DNA of 64,000 nucleotides from NCBI RefSeq assembly GCF_042682915.1, contig NZ_JBHUIW010000005.1, positions 1 to 64,000 of the forward strand, written 5' to 3'. Source of the stretch: Rhodoplanes azumiensis. GTDB lineage: Bacteria > Pseudomonadota > Alphaproteobacteria > Rhizobiales > Xanthobacteraceae. The position numbers were made by a program, and so were the translations under genes. The first letter of the stretch is position 1. Every line of letters starts with the position of its first letter. Below, piece by piece: positions 1-8,283 of this stretch. Under the pieces are notes generated by a model that saw only the letters and a list, made by a program, of their open reading frames with translations, did not search any database and was not told where the DNA came from.

Positions 1-37
1 CGCGCCACCAACCGAGGCTCGCCGCATAAAGCACAAT

Positions 38-80
38 CCGTGCCGGACAGCCGTGGCACGAGGCCGGGCATGACGAGGTC
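38..80. repeat. Partial copy of dispersed palindromic element
   Basis: The stretch ends with 'aggccgggcatgacgagg', the same motif that closes the longer elements near 18.2 kb and 44.9 kb. It appears to be a half copy lying downstream of the first gene. The first 93 bases hold no gene that I can support. Confidence 0.4.
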
Positions 81-93
81 GGAGCGTGATGGC

Positions 94-735
94 CTACCCC
101 CCCTCGATCTTCGAGAACCGCTCGAGAAACCGTCGCTCCGCCACGCCGGCCGGCCAGGGATGCAAGAAGTCCTGCTCGATCCGGGCGGGCAGGTCGGGCG
201 GCGTGCCGAAAAACTTCCTCGCCTCCGCCACCGCGAAGCCGGCGAGGCGGGTCGCCTCGAGAAACGCGGCGCCGCGGTCGGCGTCCTTGACGATCTTCAC
301 GGTCTCGTCGGGCAGCGTCGGCGGCAGGCCGAAGCGCAGATGGATGGCGGCGAGAAGCCGGTGCTCGACGCTCTTGTAGGCGCCGCCCATCACGGCCTTG
401 AACGGCGAGATCATGTCGCCGATCACGTATTCGGGCGCGTCGTGCAGCAGCAGCGCGAGGCCGAGCCGGCGGTCGAGCGCCCCGCAGCGCCGCCGCGCGA
501 TCTCCTCGACCAGCAGCGTGTGCTGCGCGACCGAGAAGATGTGGTCACCCGAGGTCTGGCCGTTCCAGCGGGCGACGCGAGCGAGCCCGTGGGCGATGTC
601 CTCGATCTCGACGTCGAGCGGCGAAGGATCGAGCAGGTCGAGCCGCCGACCCGACAACATGCGCTGCCAGGCGCGGGGCGCCTCGGCCTCCGCGGCCGGC
701 GCGGGCTTGGGAGCAGGCTTGGTCTTGGCCGGCAT
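94..735 (-). CDS. YfbR-like HD-domain phosphohydrolase
   Basis: A protein of 213 residues with the HD-superfamily metal-binding pattern: a histidine in the SVAQHT segment, then the LLLHDAPEYVIGD segment carrying the His-Asp pair. This arrangement is typical of YfbR-type 5'-deoxynucleotidases, which hydrolyse deoxynucleoside monophosphates in the cytoplasm; the exact substrate is inferred. The N-terminal 20 residues are Ala/Pro/Lys-rich linker. The ATG at 735 lies two bases after the stop codon of the upstream glycosylase gene, so the two are almost certainly co-transcribed. The frame stays open further upstream, but that part overlaps the glycosylase gene antiparallel to its codon pattern, so the shorter start is preferred. 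Confidence 0.85.
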   Translation of the reverse strand: MPAKTKPAPKPAPAAEAEAPRAWQRMLSGRRLDLLDPSPLDVEIEDIAHGLARVARWNGQTSGDHIFSVAQHTLLVEEIARRRCGALDRRLGLALLLHDAPEYVIGDMISPFKAVMGGAYKSVEHRLLAAIHLRFGLPPTLPDETVKIVKDADRGAAFLEATRLAGFAVAEARKFFGTPPDLPARIEQDFLHPWPAGVAERRFLERFSKIEGG

Positions 736-737
736 GA

Positions 738-1454
738 TCAGACCTTTTTCGTCCGCGCCGACGGCGCAGCCGTCACGGCCTTGGTCTTCGCGGCCTTCGA
801 CGTTAGGGCCTTGGACGTCAGGGCCTTCGACGTTAGGCCCTTCGCCTTGGGCGAGCGCGGGACGCCGCCGGCCAGCGCGGCGTGGCGGTGGCAGGTCACG
901 AGATGGTCGTTGACCATGCCGACCGCCTGCATGAAGGCGTAGACGATGGTCGGCCCGCAGAACTTGAAGCCTCGTCCGGAAAGCTCCTTCGACATGGCGC
1001 GCGAAACCGGCGTCTCGGCCGGCACCTCGGCGCTGGAGCGGAAGCGGTTGACGATCGGGGCGCCGTCGACGAAGCCCCACAGCAGCGCCGCGAAGCCCGG
1101 GCCTTTCTCCATCGCGTCCAGATAGGCGCGGGCCGAGAGCGTCGCGCCTTCGATCTTGGCGCGGTTGCGCACGATGCCGGCGTCCTGCATCAGCGCCGCC
1201 TGCTTGGCCGCGTCGTAGCGGGCGATCTTCTCCGGATCGAAGCCGTCGAAGGCGGCGCGGAAATTCTCGCGCTTGCGCAGGATCGTGATCCAGGAGAGGC
1301 CGGCCTGGAAGCCGTCCAGCACCAGCTTCTCGAAGAGGGCGCGGTCGTCCCACTCGGGCACGCCCCATTCGGTGTCGTGATAGGCGAGGTAGAGCGGATC
1401 CTGGCCCGGCCAGGTGCAGCGCTTCAGCCCGTCGGCATGCACGACCGAACTCAC
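738..1454 (-). CDS. tag: DNA-3-methyladenine glycosylase I
   Basis: A 238-residue base-excision repair enzyme that removes 3-methyladenine from alkylated DNA. The zinc-snap ligands of Tag are visible: the Cys in KRCTWPG, the His in YHDTEWG, and the Cys/His of DHLVTCHRH near residue 190. The catalytic-domain segment LVLDGFQAGLSW is also canonical. Unlike E. coli Tag (about 187 residues), it has a basic C-terminal tail containing three consecutive ALTSK pentapeptides, encoded by a 15-bp tandem repeat. It lies directly downstream of ygfZ and upstream of the HD hydrolase on the same strand. The start is ATG at 1454. Confidence 0.93.
   Translation of the reverse strand: MSSVVHADGLKRCTWPGQDPLYLAYHDTEWGVPEWDDRALFEKLVLDGFQAGLSWITILRKRENFRAAFDGFDPEKIARYDAAKQAALMQDAGIVRNRAKIEGATLSARAYLDAMEKGPGFAALLWGFVDGAPIVNRFRSSAEVPAETPVSRAMSKELSGRGFKFCGPTIVYAFMQAVGMVNDHLVTCHRHAALAGGVPRSPKAKGLTSKALTSKALTSKAAKTKAVTAAPSARTKKV
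793..837. repeat. 15-bp tandem repeat inside tag
   Basis: Three near-identical 15-bp units (gccttcgacgttagg and variants) lie in phase with the reading frame. They encode the ALTSK repeats of the Tag C-terminal tail. Because the period is a multiple of three, copy-number change would alter tail length without a frameshift. Confidence 0.8.
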
Positions 1455-1467
1455 GACACGCGCCTCG

Positions 1468-2370
1468 TCACGCCGGCACCGCCTCGCCAGGCCACGCGAA
1501 GGTCGCCCAGGCGGGCTTCACCGGGACGAGCGCGATGCCGCCGGCGACGAGCGGCGCGCCGGCGGCGAGCGCGTCGGCGACGCGGTCGAGCCGCAGCAGC
1601 GCGAGGCCGCGGCCCTCCACGCCCGAGCCCATGGTGCCAACCGCGATCTCGCCGGCCGTCACGGGCGCGCCGGGCGGCGGCGGGAAGCCCTCGACCGTGA
1701 CCGGCACGACGCGGGTGCGCGCGGTGCCGCGATGCTGCATGCGCGACACCACCTCCTGGCCGACATAGCAACCCTTCTTGAAGTCGACGCCGGCGAGCTG
1801 ATCCATGTCGGTCTCGTGCGGAAAGGCGTCGCCATAGGCGAAGTCGACGCCGCCGCGCGGCACGCCGAGCGCGATGCGATGCGCCTCGTAGGCCTCGGGC
1901 GCGACCAGCGCGGCGCCGAGCCGGCCGGCCACCGCGGCCGCCGTGCCGGCCGGGACGATCGCGCGGAGCCCCAGCCCCGGCAGGCGCGGATCGCGCAGCA
2001 CGAGCCCGTCGACGAACGCCGTGTCGAGCGAATCGACGCCGTCGCCCCACAGCGCCAGCAGGAGAAGCGCGGCCGAGCGGTCCTCGACCGTCACCTTGGC
2101 GCGCAGCTTGTACATCTTGAGCTTGGCGAGCAGACCGTCGACCAGCGCGGACGGCACGTCGAGCAGGAACCCGCCGCCGTCGGTGGCCGCGATCTCGGCG
2201 ACGATGAAGTCGGCGACGATCTTGCCCTGCGGGGTGAGCAGCGCGGCGAAGCGCGGATGCGCCGGCGACATGGTCGCGACGTTCGCGGTCACCAGGCCGT
2301 TGAGGAAGTGGCGGGCGTCGTCGCCGGAGACGAGGACGATGCCGCGATCGGCAAGGGGCGCAACCTGCAT
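1468..2370 (-). CDS. ygfZ: Folate-binding protein YgfZ (iron-sulfur cluster maintenance)
   Basis: A 300-residue member of the GcvT-related YgfZ/IBA57 family, which uses a folate-binding fold to help maturation or repair of certain Fe-S enzymes. The family signature KGCYVGQEVVSRMQHRG is intact near residues 195-211, including the conserved redox cysteine. The N-terminus starts MQVAPLADRGIVLVSGDD, as expected for the family, so the ATG at 2370 is preferred over the longer open frame reaching 2607. The stop lies 13 bp before the tag start, which suggests a ygfZ-tag-HD operon. Confidence 0.92.
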   Translation of the reverse strand: MQVAPLADRGIVLVSGDDARHFLNGLVTANVATMSPAHPRFAALLTPQGKIVADFIVAEIAATDGGGFLLDVPSALVDGLLAKLKMYKLRAKVTVEDRSAALLLLALWGDGVDSLDTAFVDGLVLRDPRLPGLGLRAIVPAGTAAAVAGRLGAALVAPEAYEAHRIALGVPRGGVDFAYGDAFPHETDMDQLAGVDFKKGCYVGQEVVSRMQHRGTARTRVVPVTVEGFPPPPGAPVTAGEIAVGTMGSGVEGRGLALLRLDRVADALAAGAPLVAGGIALVPVKPAWATFAWPGEAVPA

Positions 2371-2518
2371 GATTCTGTTCGGACCAGGGTCGATCCGAAA
2401 GGTAGGGCGGCAGGCGCGGCGGCTCAAGGCCGGATTGCAGGCAGATGTCCGGTGAGCGCCCGGCGCCGTCGCGCACCGGGGCGGCGTCCGTCGACATGGC
2501 GCCTTTCGGCGCGGCGCC

Positions 2519-2779
2519 TTACTGGCGCGACAGCACGATGGAAAACTCGCCCGCCGCGATGCGCTTCGGCAGGCCCTCGGCGAAGCGGGCCGTCGCGTCC
2601 TCCCCATAGGTCGCGACCAGCTCGGTCAGGGCGCAGAACAGCGAGGCCTGCGCCAGGCAGTCGCCGTCGATGCCGTCCGCCCAAGCTTCCGCCCAAGCCT
2701 CCTTGATGTGACCGAGAGCCGCCCGCTTCTGCTCCTGATCCGAGTAGTGATCAGAAGCTTCTTCCATGCCCATCGACAT
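2519..2779 (-). CDS. Small conserved-looking hypothetical protein
   Basis: An acidic, Ala-rich protein of up to 86 residues, predicted mostly helical, with no signal peptide or recognisable motif. Methionines at positions 1, 3 and 5 make the exact start uncertain. It is separated from ygfZ by about 150 bp, so it may have its own promoter. Composition and codon pattern look like a real gene rather than a shadow frame. No function is assigned. Confidence 0.6.
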   Translation of the reverse strand: MSMGMEEASDHYSDQEQKRAALGHIKEAWAEAWADGIDGDCLAQASLFCALTELVATYGEDATARFAEGLPKRIAAGEFSIVLSRQ

Positions 2780-2950
2780 TCTCGACCACCCGGTCCCCGG
2801 CCCCAGCCGTCAACGTTTCTTAAGGATGTCTTACCAGATGTCCGGCGCCCGACCAGCTGATCCTTTACGGAAGGTTAATGGGCAGAAAATCGGCGCGCGC
2901 CGTCTTGTTCCCCCCTCGCCGGCCGCTCACCACCCCCGCGACAGCCATGA

Positions 2951-2964
2951 TGAAAACGTTTTCA
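2951..2964. promoter_or_regulatory. Palindrome TGAAAACGTTTTCA, copy 1
   Basis: A perfect 14-bp inverted repeat, flanked on the right by a C that extends its similarity to the other two copies. It resembles LacI-family operators in having a central CG and A/T-rich arms, but could also be a repeat-family core. Confidence 0.6.
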
Positions 2965-3015
2965 CCAAAGCGGGGCGGACGGACGACCGGGGAGGCAATT
3001 CGAGGATCCTTACGC

Positions 3016-3085
3016 GGAGTGCGGAGTGCAGAGTGCAGAGTGCGGAGTGCGGAGTGCGGAGTGCGGAGTGCGGAGTGCGGAGTGC
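3016..3085. repeat. Heptamer tandem array, ten units
   Basis: Ten consecutive copies of (G/A)GAGTGC fill exactly 70 bp between the first and second palindromes. Eight units read GGAGTGC and two read AGAGTGC. A 7-bp period is not in phase with codons, which supports a non-coding character. Confidence 0.9.
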
Positions 3086-3134
3086 AGTACCGGACAACCT
3101 TCCGATGCCGTCAACCGCGTCGCGCCAGACCAAG

Positions 3135-3150
3135 GTGAAAACGTTTTCAC
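3135..3150. promoter_or_regulatory. Palindrome GTGAAAACGTTTTCAC, copy 2
   Basis: A perfect 16-bp inverted repeat centred 185 bp from copy 1 and 151 bp from copy 3. Confidence 0.6.
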
Positions 3151-3285
3151 TGGGGCGGGGGGCAGCGGGCGGCCGGGAGCCCAGTCGGCGGCCGCCCTCG
3201 CGGGCTCGGCGCTCCGCGCGCGGTGCTCGTTGCGCACCGCGCCCGGCCCTGCGGTGCCGCCGCTCGTCCTGCACCGCGACTGTCG

Positions 3286-3301
3286 GTGAAAACATTTTCA
3301 C
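3286..3301. promoter_or_regulatory. Palindrome GTGAAAACATTTTCAC, copy 3
   Basis: The same palindrome with one central substitution (CA for CG), followed by CATGG. It lies about 80 bp beyond the stop codon of the TIGR02301 gene, so it cannot be that gene's promoter operator. Confidence 0.6.
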
Positions 3302-3380
3302 CATGGCGAGGCGAGAGACCGGAGGACAACGGGCGGCCGGGCGCTCGGCCCGAAGCGCCTTGGCGTCCCGCGCGGCGGCG

Positions 3381-3767
3381 TCAGTTGGCGTAGCGGGCCG
3401 TCACCTCGCGGGCGATCTTGGTGCCCTCCTGGAGGTACTTTCGAATCGCCGCGTCGGCCGCCGGCGTGCACGTGCGGTAGCTCTGCTGGTAGAGACGGTA
3501 GCCGCGGTTGAAGCTGGCGATCATCTGGGCGCGGCGGGCGCCGGTCGGCGCCTCCGCATCGACGAGCTGCTGCATCTCGTTGCGCCATTTCTGGCCCTCG
3601 GCGGCGCCGCACACCTCGCGCAGGTAATGCAGCGCGCCGAGGATTTCCGACAGGCGCCGCAGGTCGCCGTCGAACGGAATCGTCTGCTGGGCCGCGGCCG
3701 GAGCCGCGGGCAGGAGCGACAGGACGACCAGGAGCGCACAGGCGAAACGGGAAAAAGCGCGGTTCAT
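3381..3767 (-). CDS. TIGR02301 family periplasmic protein
   Basis: A 128-residue protein with a clear Sec signal peptide: residues 1-26, a basic start, a Leu/Val-rich core and an AAAQ cleavage region. The mature part carries the spacing of the alphaproteobacterial TIGR02301 family, with two cysteines (LREVCG and YRTCTP) that probably form a disulfide, plus SFNRGYRLYQQSYR. The function of this family is unknown. The ATG at 3767 gives a complete signal peptide. It is monocistronic as far as can be seen. Confidence 0.85.
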   Translation of the reverse strand: MNRAFSRFACALLVVLSLLPAAPAAAQQTIPFDGDLRRLSEILGALHYLREVCGAAEGQKWRNEMQQLVDAEAPTGARRAQMIASFNRGYRLYQQSYRTCTPAADAAIRKYLQEGTKIAREVTARYAN

Positions 3768-3832
3768 GCGGGGTGTTCACGGGTCTCGACGCCCCTATCT
3801 GCGACGCAATCGCGTCGGCGGCAAGGCGTCTC

Positions 3833-4273
3833 CTACCCCTCCCCCACGATCCCGTGCGCCGCCGCGACGATCTCGGCCAGGCCTTCGGTCGTGTCGAGGC
3901 CCGCGACGGCGGCCGGATCGTGCCAGGCGAAGGCTGCGAGCTCGGCGTCGAGCACCGGCTCGCCGGCGACCCAGCAGGCCGCGAAGGACAGCACCACGAA
4001 ATGCCGCTCGGCCCGCCCCGCGGCGTCGCGGACGATCACCTCGCGGTGGCCGGCGAGCGCGATCGGCGCGATCTCCAGCGCGGTCTCCTCCCGCAGCTCC
4101 CGCACCAGGGCCTCGTGAAGGGTCTCGCCGGCCTCGACGACGCCGCCCGGCAGGGTCCAGGGCCCCGCCGAGGGCGCCCGGGCGCGGCGGACCAGCAACA
4201 CCTGCCCGGCCCGGAACACCGCGGCGCTGACGGCCAGGAACGGACGGGGGGGATAGCGCCGATCGTCGCTCAC
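3833..4273 (-). CDS. Nudix hydrolase
   Basis: A 146-residue protein with a nearly complete Nudix box (GGVVEAGETLHEALVRELRE followed by ET) at about residues 43-64; the usual Gly after EET is Ala. Nudix enzymes hydrolyse nucleoside diphosphates linked to another moiety in a metal-dependent way; the substrate cannot be predicted. The apparent start is GTG at 4273, 12 bp after the preceding gene's stop codon, so the two genes form a transcription unit. Confidence 0.88.
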   Translation of the reverse strand: MSDDRRYPPRPFLAVSAAVFRAGQVLLVRRARAPSAGPWTLPGGVVEAGETLHEALVRELREETALEIAPIALAGHREVIVRDAAGRAERHFVVLSFAACWVAGEPVLDAELAAFAWHDPAAVAGLDTTEGLAEIVAAAHGIVGEG

Positions 4274-4285
4274 GGGCGCTCCCGC

Positions 4286-4816
4286 TCAGGCGCCGCGCTG
4301 GAACACGGCGTCGACCATGTCCTGGCGCGCCGTCTCGTCCGACATCGCGGCCGGCATGATGTGCTCGCCGTTGATCACCGAGCCGGCCCGCGCGACCAGC
4401 GGCTTGAGCCAGCCCGACGATTCCGTCCCGAGCCGGGCCACCGCGGTCGGCGACAGGTTCTGGCGGAGCGCATCGAGCGTCGCCGCCAGGATCGCGTCCA
4501 TGTGGTCGATCATGCCTTCCAGCTCGCGCCGCGAGTTCGGCTCGGCGATTTCGTAGGCGACGCGCGCGAGATCCTTGTCCTTGAAGTGCGACTTCTCGAA
4601 ATAGGCGTCGTAGCCGCGCGGTTCCCAGCCGAGGATGTCGGCGGCGAACTCCGGACACGACTCGAGCATCTCGAGCAGCATGATGACTTCGTTGTAGTGG
4701 TTGAGATAATCGGTCGCGAGGCGGGTGAGCGGATTGATGTTCGCCTTGGCCAGCACCGCGGGGTTCTGGGCCTGCGCGCGCAGCTCGTCCAAGGATAGTT
4801 TTGGTTGTTGACTCAT
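4286..4816 (-). CDS. Hypothetical protein upstream of the Nudix gene
   Basis: A 176-residue soluble protein, Met/Leu/Glu-rich and predicted helical, starting MSQQPKLSLDELRAQ. It has no signal peptide, transmembrane segment or motif that I recognise. The frame remains open upstream to 4900, but the start at 4816 gives the more natural N-terminus and leaves 102 bp to the divergent SRAP gene. It is likely translated together with the Nudix gene. Confidence 0.75.
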   Translation of the reverse strand: MSQQPKLSLDELRAQAQNPAVLAKANINPLTRLATDYLNHYNEVIMLLEMLESCPEFAADILGWEPRGYDAYFEKSHFKDKDLARVAYEIAEPNSRRELEGMIDHMDAILAATLDALRQNLSPTAVARLGTESSGWLKPLVARAGSVINGEHIMPAAMSDETARQDMVDAVFQRGA

Positions 4817-4918
4817 GGACCGAACGGCTTGCGCGCTTTTCAGAAAACTCTCGGGGCGGCGGGTTAAGGGCGCATTAAAGGTTGCACATCTGAACGCCAC
4901 CGGAGAGGCAATCCACGA

Positions 4919-5704
4919 ATGTGTGGTCGCTACGCCATCACCTCCTCGCCCGAAGCGATTAGGGCGCTATTTCGTTATGGCGAGGTGCCGAACTTCCCGC
5001 CTCGCTTCAACGTCGCGCCGACCCAGCCGGTGCCGGCGGTGCGACTCGCCGAGGGCGCCCGCTCCTTCGCGCTGCTGCGCTGGGGCCTGATCCCAGCCTG
5101 GGTGAAGGATCCGCGAACCTTCCCGCTGCTCATCAACGCGCGGGGCGAATCGGTCCGCGACAAGCCGGCCTTCCGCAACGCCATGAAGCGGCGGCGCTGC
5201 CTCCTGCCGGCCGACGGCTTCTTCGAGTGGCAGGCGACCGGCGGACCGAAGCAGCCCTTCTACATCGCCCGGCGCGGCGGCGGCCCGATCGCCTTCGCCG
5301 GGCTGTGGGAGGCCTGGATGGGGCCGAACGGCGAGGAGCTGGAGACGGTGTGCATCGTCACCACCACGGCGAATCGCACGCTTCGCGCCATCCACGACCG
5401 CATGCCCGTGATCGTCGCCCCCGAGGCGTTCGACCTGTGGCTCGACCCGGCCGTCGACGCACCGACCGCCGCCGCCCTGATCGCGCCGGCCCCGGACGAC
5501 CTGCTGGAGACGTGGCCGGTGTCGACCGCGGTCAACCGCACCGCGAACGATTCGCCCGACCTGATCGCGCCGCTCGCCGAGAAGTCGGCCGCCGCGGTGC
5601 CTGCGGTGCCCGCGCCGCGGCCCCGAGCGAAGCGCGCTGCCGGGGCCGCACCACGGCGGCCCCTCGCGTCGAAGCCCGACGGCGGCCAGGGCTCGCTGTT
5701 CTGA
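4919..5704 (+). CDS. SRAP-domain abasic-site protection protein (YedK/HMCES family)
   Basis: A 261-residue SOS-response-associated protein that covalently captures abasic sites in single-stranded DNA through its N-terminal cysteine. All hallmark segments are present: MCGRYA, where Met removal exposes Cys2; FNVAPTQ; LLINARGES with the conserved Asn; LLPADGFFEW with the catalytic Glu; and IHDRMPVI with the conserved His. The start must be the ATG at 4919, because Cys has to be residue 2. The last 45 residues are an Ala/Pro/Arg-rich tail. It is transcribed divergently from the neighbouring hypothetical gene. Confidence 0.93.
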   Translation: MCGRYAITSSPEAIRALFRYGEVPNFPPRFNVAPTQPVPAVRLAEGARSFALLRWGLIPAWVKDPRTFPLLINARGESVRDKPAFRNAMKRRRCLLPADGFFEWQATGGPKQPFYIARRGGGPIAFAGLWEAWMGPNGEELETVCIVTTTANRTLRAIHDRMPVIVAPEAFDLWLDPAVDAPTAAALIAPAPDDLLETWPVSTAVNRTANDSPDLIAPLAEKSAAAVPAVPAPRPRAKRAAGAAPRRPLASKPDGGQGSLF

Positions 5705-5791
5705 CACCTGCGTCGCGGCACCGTCGCCGGTTGATGCGGCCCCGCACATCGACTATCCAGGCCGGCCCTTCGGCACCCGGATCCCTGCCCC

Positions 5792-7156
5792 ATGTCACCA
5801 TCGTCCTCGCGAGCACCGGCGTCGCGCCCCTCTGCGCCGCGCCCCTCTGCGCCGCGTTCTTCCGCGCCGGCCCCACGAGGATCGGCCCCGCGGACCCCGA
5901 ACGGCCGCGCCTGCGGGCTCGACTTCGGCACCTCGAACTCGACGCTGGGGTTGGCGACCGCGGGCGCACCGGTGCTGCTCGCCCTCGACCACGGCAGCAC
6001 GACGGTGCCGAGCGCCGTGTTCTTCGGGCTCGACCACGCCCACCACACGCTGATCGGCCGCGACGCCATCGCGGCCTATGTGGACGGCGTGCAGGGCCGC
6101 TTCATGCGGTCGCTGAAGTCGATCCTCGGCACCGCGTTGATCGACGAGAAGACCCAGCTCGCCCGCCGCCGCGTCGCCTTCCGCGACATCGTGCGCACCT
6201 ATGTGGAGGCGCTGAAGCAGCGCGCCGAGGCGCAGTGCGGCGCCCCGCTCGACCGCGTCGTGCACGGCCGCCCGGTCCACTTCGTCGACGGCGACGACGC
6301 CGCCGATCGCCAGGCCGAGGCGACGCTCGCCGACATCGCCCGCGCGGCGGGATTTTCGGAGGTGTCGTTCCAGTACGAGCCGGTGGCGGCGGCGTTCGAC
6401 TACGAGCGCGCCGTCGCGGCCGAGACCGTGGCGCTCGTCGCCGACATCGGCGGCGGCACCTCGGACTTTTCCGTCGTGCGGCTCGGGCCGCAGCGGCGCG
6501 ACCGCGACGATCGCAAGGGCGACATCCTGGCGAGCGGCGGCACGCGGCTCGGCGGCACCGATTACGACCGCGCCCTGTCGCTCGCCGCCGTGATGCCGGC
6601 GCTCGGCTTCCGTTCGCTGATGAACCGCGGCGACGTCGAGGTGCCGTCCGGCCCCTATTTCGACCTCTCCACCTGGGCGACCGTCAACCGGCTCTACGAC
6701 AAGGCCGTGCTGCCCGAGCTCAAGCTCGTGCGCCGCGAGGCGCGGGCGCCGCAGCTCCTCGGCCGGCTGATCCATCTGATCGAGATGCGGCGTGGCCATT
6801 CGGTGCTGATCGAAGTCGAGCGCGGCAAGATCGCGCTCAGCGACGCGGCCGCGACGACGATCCCGCTCGACTGGGTGGAGCCGGGTCTCGCCGTCCCCGC
6901 GACCCGGACGCAGTTCGACGACGCCACCGCGCCGCTCGCCGAGCGGCTGCGGACGACCGTCACCGCGACCATCGCGACCGCCGGCCTGACGCCGGGCAAG
7001 ATCGAGGCGGTGTTCTTCACCGGCGGCGGCAGCCTGGTGCCGAGCGTGCGCGCCGCGGTGCGCGCCGTGCTACCCGAGGCCGCCGTGGTCGACGGCGACC
7101 GCTTCGGCGCCGTCGGCCTCGGCCTCACCATCGAGGCGCAGCGGCGCTACGGGTGA
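5792..7156 (+). CDS. Hsp70-family protein, YegD-like
   Basis: A 454-residue actin-fold ATPase related to YegD. After a Ser/Ala/Pro-rich leader of about 40 residues, the phosphate-1 loop reads GLDFGTSNSTLG, the phosphate-2 loop VADIGGGTSDFSVV near residue 220, and the adenosine motif FFTGGGSLVPSV near residue 410. It has the nucleotide-binding domain but no canonical DnaK substrate-binding domain, as expected for this family. Its role is probably chaperone-like but not defined. The leader contains direct repeats of SAPR(P/S), and a start nearer to the domain cannot be excluded. Confidence 0.88.
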   Translation: MSPSSSRAPASRPSAPRPSAPRSSAPAPRGSAPRTPNGRACGLDFGTSNSTLGLATAGAPVLLALDHGSTTVPSAVFFGLDHAHHTLIGRDAIAAYVDGVQGRFMRSLKSILGTALIDEKTQLARRRVAFRDIVRTYVEALKQRAEAQCGAPLDRVVHGRPVHFVDGDDAADRQAEATLADIARAAGFSEVSFQYEPVAAAFDYERAVAAETVALVADIGGGTSDFSVVRLGPQRRDRDDRKGDILASGGTRLGGTDYDRALSLAAVMPALGFRSLMNRGDVEVPSGPYFDLSTWATVNRLYDKAVLPELKLVRREARAPQLLGRLIHLIEMRRGHSVLIEVERGKIALSDAAATTIPLDWVEPGLAVPATRTQFDDATAPLAERLRTTVTATIATAGLTPGKIEAVFFTGGGSLVPSVRAAVRAVLPEAAVVDGDRFGAVGLGLTIEAQRRYG

Positions 7157-7283
7157 ACGGGGTTCCACGGACGACGATCGACCGCGAGTTTGCGCACCGG
7201 CGAGGCACCCACCACCTGTCTCGGATCCGGGACGAGGAACGGCCGCGCCGAAAACGACGACGCGACCATCGGGTCGGAGCCTC

Positions 7284-7661
7284 ATGACGCGCGCGCTCTA
7301 TTTCGGCCTCGGCTGCCTGATGCTGGCGCTCGGCGCGATCGGCGCCGTGCTGCCGCTGATGCCGACGACCATCTTCCTGATCGCGGCCGCCTGGTGCTTC
7401 GCGCGCTCGTCGCCGCGGCTGGAGGCATGGCTGCTCGCGCATCCGCGCTTCGGACCGGCCCTGCGGGCCTGGCGCGACCAGCGGGCGATCTCGCGCGGCT
7501 CGAAGCTCCTCGCCTGCACCGGCATGGCGCTGGGCTTCGTGATCTTCTGGACGACGGCCTCGCCCGGGCCGCTCGTCGCGATCCCGGTCGCGGCGGCCCT
7601 CGTCGTCTGCGCCGCCTATGTGGCGACACGCCCCGAGCCACGCGGGCAGGTGCGGCGCTGA
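7284..7661 (+). CDS. YbaN/DUF454 family inner-membrane protein
   Basis: A 125-residue protein with hydrophobic segments at about residues 5-22, 26-40 and 75-110. The family pattern GAIGAVLPLMPTTIFLIAAAWCFARSSPRLEAWL and FGPALRAWRDQRAI is recognisable. The biochemical function of DUF454 is unknown. It stands alone downstream of the Hsp70-like gene, with a 127-bp spacer. Confidence 0.87.
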   Translation: MTRALYFGLGCLMLALGAIGAVLPLMPTTIFLIAAAWCFARSSPRLEAWLLAHPRFGPALRAWRDQRAISRGSKLLACTGMALGFVIFWTTASPGPLVAIPVAAALVVCAAYVATRPEPRGQVRR

Positions 7662-7704
7662 CCGGCGGCCGCGCCGCGACCCGCACTTTGCGACAGATCC
7701 GCCG

Positions 7705-8100
7705 TCACATGCCGGTGTCGAGCGGCGTGTCGATGGCGCCGCCGGCCGCGACCCAGTCCTTGAACGCGCCGAGGTTGAACACGCGCTCGTAGCCGAAGTC
7801 CTTCAGCACCTTGCCGGCGAGCGCCGAGCGGCCGCCCGAGGCGCAGTAGAGGATCACCGGCTTCGCCTTGTCGAAGGCCTTGTCGTGATAGGGCGACTCG
7901 GGATCGGCGCGGAACTCCAGCATGCCGCGCGACACATGCATGGCACCCGGCACCTTGCCGCTCGCGGCGAGCTCCGGCGCGTCGCGCACGTCGACGACCA
8001 GGACGGCGCCGTCCGCCATCATCCGTTTGGCCTCGTCGGGCGTGATCTTCGGCACCACGGCATTCGCCGCCGCCAGCATGTCCTTGACGCTTCCGGCCAT
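7705..8100 (-). CDS. Single-domain rhodanese-like protein
   Basis: A 131-residue cytoplasmic rhodanese homology domain with the active-site loop CASGGRS near residue 87, VDVRDAPE earlier in the domain, and ALAGKVLKDFGYERVFNLGAFKDW after it. Such proteins transfer sulfane sulfur to thiol acceptors; the partner is unknown. The ATG at 8100 is preferred for its position relative to the domain and the AGG ten bases upstream. An in-frame ATG at 8130 would add ten residues. Stop codons of this gene and the YbaN gene converge. Confidence 0.85.
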   Translation of the reverse strand: MAGSVKDMLAAANAVVPKITPDEAKRMMADGAVLVVDVRDAPELAASGKVPGAMHVSRGMLEFRADPESPYHDKAFDKAKPVILYCASGGRSALAGKVLKDFGYERVFNLGAFKDWVAAGGAIDTPLDTGM

Positions 8101-8283
8101 TCTCGAACCTCGTTCGTCGGGTGAAGACATATTCGGCTCGGTCTAACTCTCTGCGGCCCGATCCGCAATGCGAAGACCGGTGCGGCGACCGGCGCGGCGG
8201 CCGTCCGGAGCACGTCGCGATCACGTCGGAGAGTCGAAATAGAGTCTTTTCCGTACAGGATTGCTCGGGTTAACGTTTCGGTC

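Larger units (their letters stand above)
2780..3380. other. 600-bp non-coding spacer rich in repeats
   Basis: No convincing gene is seen here on either strand; the short open frames consist of repeat-derived low-complexity peptides. The spacer contains three copies of a GTGAAAACGTTTTCAC-type palindrome and a heptamer tandem array, listed separately. The A/T-rich palindromes stand out against the very GC-rich surroundings. Confidence 0.7.

Noticed and set aside
3016..3085. CRISPR-like array
   Set aside because: The units are contiguous 7-mers without spacers and no cas gene is nearby; it is a simple tandem repeat.
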